Shown in pieces: positions 62,363 through 64,000 of a stretch of 64,000 nt of DNA. Within the stretch, counting starts at the first letter, position 1; every line of letters begins with the position of its first letter. This DNA comes from Pseudomonas sp. FP1742 (lineage in GTDB: Bacteria; Pseudomonadota; Gammaproteobacteria; Pseudomonadales; Pseudomonadaceae). The notes beneath the pieces were generated by a model. The model was not told the DNA's origin, searched no databases, and saw only the letters and a list, made by a program, of their open reading frames with translations. The stretch covers positions 4,030,001 to 4,094,000 of the forward strand of contig NZ_CP117460.1 in NCBI RefSeq assembly GCF_030687145.1, read 5' to 3'. The position numbers were made by a program, and so were the translations under genes.

Positions 62363-62776
62363 ATGAGCTACTCAAATGGCTGCACCGTGGCCGAACGATG
62401 CTCCATCGATTTTCTAATTAACGAACGTTCATTGCTCAATGCTCTCATCACAGCTGCTGGTGATCATTCAGACTATATGGGCTGTTTCGTCAAAGGCTTT
62501 CCGGAGCCAAACAACCTGTCTAACTCTCGCCTGCTTTTATGCGAACACGCTGAAACAGAAAGTGGTCGTATCCTCCTCTACATCTGCCCCGAGTGTGGCG
62601 ACATTGGGTGTGGTTCCTACTCAGTACATGTTCGCCAAAACGATGACTGCTTTACGTGGGATTCCTTTGCTTACGAGAACGGTTATGAAGAGCCTTTAAT
62701 CATAGAAGGCGTTGGCCCCTTCACATTTGAGAAGCATGCATATGAGGCGGCTATCAACGATGCGGCGGGGATCTAA
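62363..62776 (+). CDS. Hypothetical protein with metal-site-like cysteines
   Basis: The ATG at 62363 gives 137 residues. The sequence has a 'RLLLCEHAETESGRILLYICPECGDIGCGSYSVHV' stretch with four cysteines that could hold zinc, and an acidic C-terminus. I recognise it only as a type of conserved bacterial hypothetical protein. It lies just right of the IS110 element, which may have separated it from its promoter. Confidence 0.7.
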   Translation: MSYSNGCTVAERCSIDFLINERSLLNALITAAGDHSDYMGCFVKGFPEPNNLSNSRLLLCEHAETESGRILLYICPECGDIGCGSYSVHVRQNDDCFTWDSFAYENGYEEPLIIEGVGPFTFEKHAYEAAINDAAGI

Positions 62777-63056
62777 AAGGTGATTCAACTGAACTACTAA
62801 AGCGGGATCGATTGCAGACCTTTGCAACGGGCAACCATCGGCCATATTGCAACCCTCCCTGACGGGCAGCTACCAGCCGAGGGGCGGTCAGTCTTCGAAA
62901 GCCCGTCTCTCCCTTTCCGATAATAGTGCGCGCGCCCGGCAGCAACCTTGACCATTGCGGCTATCATCAATGTCACTGTACTTTTTACGATTAAGCTCAG
63001 AAATGGGAAGCGTCACAGCAGTTTGCAGTGTCGTCCAGCCTTCTTGGGGGTGCATC

Positions 63057-63500
63057 ATGAAATGGACTTCGCACTTGGCACTCGCGGCCCTTTATACCAC
63101 CATCGTCCAAGCTGCGGATGTGTACAAATGCACGACCCCGGATGGTCGTGTGGTTTTCTCGAACTCCGGATGCGGAACCGCGAACGGGAGCGCAGAATTA
63201 CAAGAGCTGAAAATCAACAACATGGGGGAGCCCATCAAACCATCTCCTGGGCAACGGAAAACCCAAAGCGTGGATCCGGATTCGCCTCATAACTCGCCGA
63301 CCGTAGTCCAAGATTCCGCCGATGAAGATACAAGGGATGGTCGTATCAAGCGACGCTTAAGGGCTCAGGAGGGGTATCTCGACAGTCTGAAACCGAAAAT
63401 CCCTGGCGTGACGGTGATCAAGAATAAGGGTAGCGAAACCAATCACGAAAAATCGATGCGTCTGAGAGAAGAGGCTCGAGAACTTTACTACCAACACTAA
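63057..63500 (+). CDS. DUF4124-domain exported protein
   Basis: The ATG at 63057 gives 147 residues and is preferred because it starts a clean signal peptide ('HLALAALYTTIVQAAD'). Directly after it is a DUF4124 domain ('VYKCTTPDGRVVFSNSGCG') with its conserved cysteines, then a low-complexity Ser/Pro/Asp linker and a charged tail. DUF4124 proteins are periplasmic and mostly uncharacterised. No operon partner is visible. Confidence 0.85.
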   Translation: MKWTSHLALAALYTTIVQAADVYKCTTPDGRVVFSNSGCGTANGSAELQELKINNMGEPIKPSPGQRKTQSVDPDSPHNSPTVVQDSADEDTRDGRIKRRLRAQEGYLDSLKPKIPGVTVIKNKGSETNHEKSMRLREEARELYYQH

Positions 63501-63668
63501 TTGTCTTGAATGACGAGTTTGAATTGATGGTCTTGCGTGACCGGACTTCGCGCGCCGCTCAAGCGCCTATCTAGCGAACAAGTGATACCGCTATTTCGGT
63601 CCATGGTCGAAGCAGCTTTTCGTCACAGGCAGCAATCGACCCAAAGCGGACTGTCGCAACAGACTACT

Positions 63669-63840
63669 TTCGGCCCAGAGTGTGTAAAAACGCTTTGCCA
63701 AAATTGAAGTGTGCGCGTCTACGTTAAATCTGAAATTTATCGGCACGTCAGCAGATGTGGATTTCGCGTAGAAGCGCGATTTCCAGTCCAGTATTGAGTA
63801 CCTGTCGCGCTCAACAACGTTTTTACACTCCCTCGGCCAA
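63669..63840. mobile_element. 172-bp MITE with IS1182-element ends
   Basis: The ends TTCGGCCCAGAGTGTGTAAA... (63669-63691) and the inverse of TTGGCCGAGGGAGTGTAAAA (63819-63840) match each other imperfectly and match the ends of the IS1182 element at 42618-44706. The interior has no gene. It looks like an internally deleted relative that could be moved by that transposase. Nothing else is seen in the final 160 bases. Confidence 0.7.
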
Positions 63841-64000
63841 TAGCGGACGTCTGTTCCAAAGTTCCCCGAAAAGGGCGTAAATCATGGTGAACTCAGTCAC
63901 AGCGCATGCAGTCTGCGTGACGTTTTTTTCTCACCCAATTGATCGTCAACAGCACACAGGCCGCAATTCCTTGCGACCCGCAGATAAGCCAGATGAGGCC

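Overview
The window looks like the chromosome of a fluorescens-group Pseudomonas. The codon use and GC content of the core genes are high, and the conjugation genes match the PFGI-1/ICEclc class of integrative conjugative element (ICE) gene for gene. The degraded intergenic repeats are also of a Pseudomonas type. No rRNA or complete tRNA was seen.

Region 1 (1-25.4 kb) is the transfer module of a PFGI-1 class ICE, entered from its left part. It holds pilL, the coupling protein TraD, the membrane-complex genes (RAQPRD, DUF3262, DUF2976, DUF3487, VirB8-like, VirB9-like, VirB10-like, lipoprotein), the VirB4-type ATPase, TraU- and TraH-like proteins, TraG, DUF3742, an ArdC-like antirestriction protein and a MobH relaxase. 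Many genes overlap by 1-4 bases, which fits one or a few long operons. Two insertions interrupt the usual order: a 426-residue membrane protein at 6.8-8.1 kb, and a small gene pair (a possible LasR antiactivator-like protein plus an XRE regulator) at 15.8-16.5 kb. The TIGR03757-type gene expected near the second site was not found.

Region 2 (25.4-42.4 kb) is an accessory island, bounded on the right by a P4-type tyrosine integrase at 40.9-42.2 kb. It carries decayed Rhs and VgrG tails, an AAA ATPase plus TOPRIM/DUF4276-like pair, a HEPN plus SEC-C pair, an HNH nuclease with a DUF3427-like sensor domain, a GIY-YIG protein and a very large patatin-like membrane phospholipase. The first four modules lie between two copies of one small gene, the second copy frameshifted. 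Much of 27.8-33.5 kb is clearly AT-rich. This stretch is the best candidate for an undescribed defence cargo.

Region 3 (42.4-45.3 kb) holds an IS1182-family transposase with a zinc-ribbon gene between inverted repeats, followed by a GNAT acetyltransferase.

Region 4 (45.4-56.5 kb) is an intact metabolic cluster of chromosomal composition. It encodes a LysR regulator, an alpha-oxoamine-synthase-type PLP enzyme, a TauD/TfdA dioxygenase, a D-2-hydroxyacid dehydrogenase, a DoxX protein, a UbiD decarboxylase, its UbiX prenyl-FMN partner, an MFS exporter, a second LysR, a GstA-type transferase, a RidA-like protein and an NTF2-like protein. The set suggests formation or breakdown of a small, probably aromatic or enamine-containing molecule. 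I do not recognise the pathway.

Region 5 (56.5-64 kb) is a mosaic of debris and mobile DNA: an AraC remnant, a 185-bp MITE with perfect 22-bp ends, two integron-type gene cassettes with attC sites but no integrase, an SDR/LysR pair, a frameshifted arsN2-like acetyltransferase, an IS110 element beside a repeated hairpin, a DUF4124 protein, and a second MITE whose ends match those of the IS1182 element.
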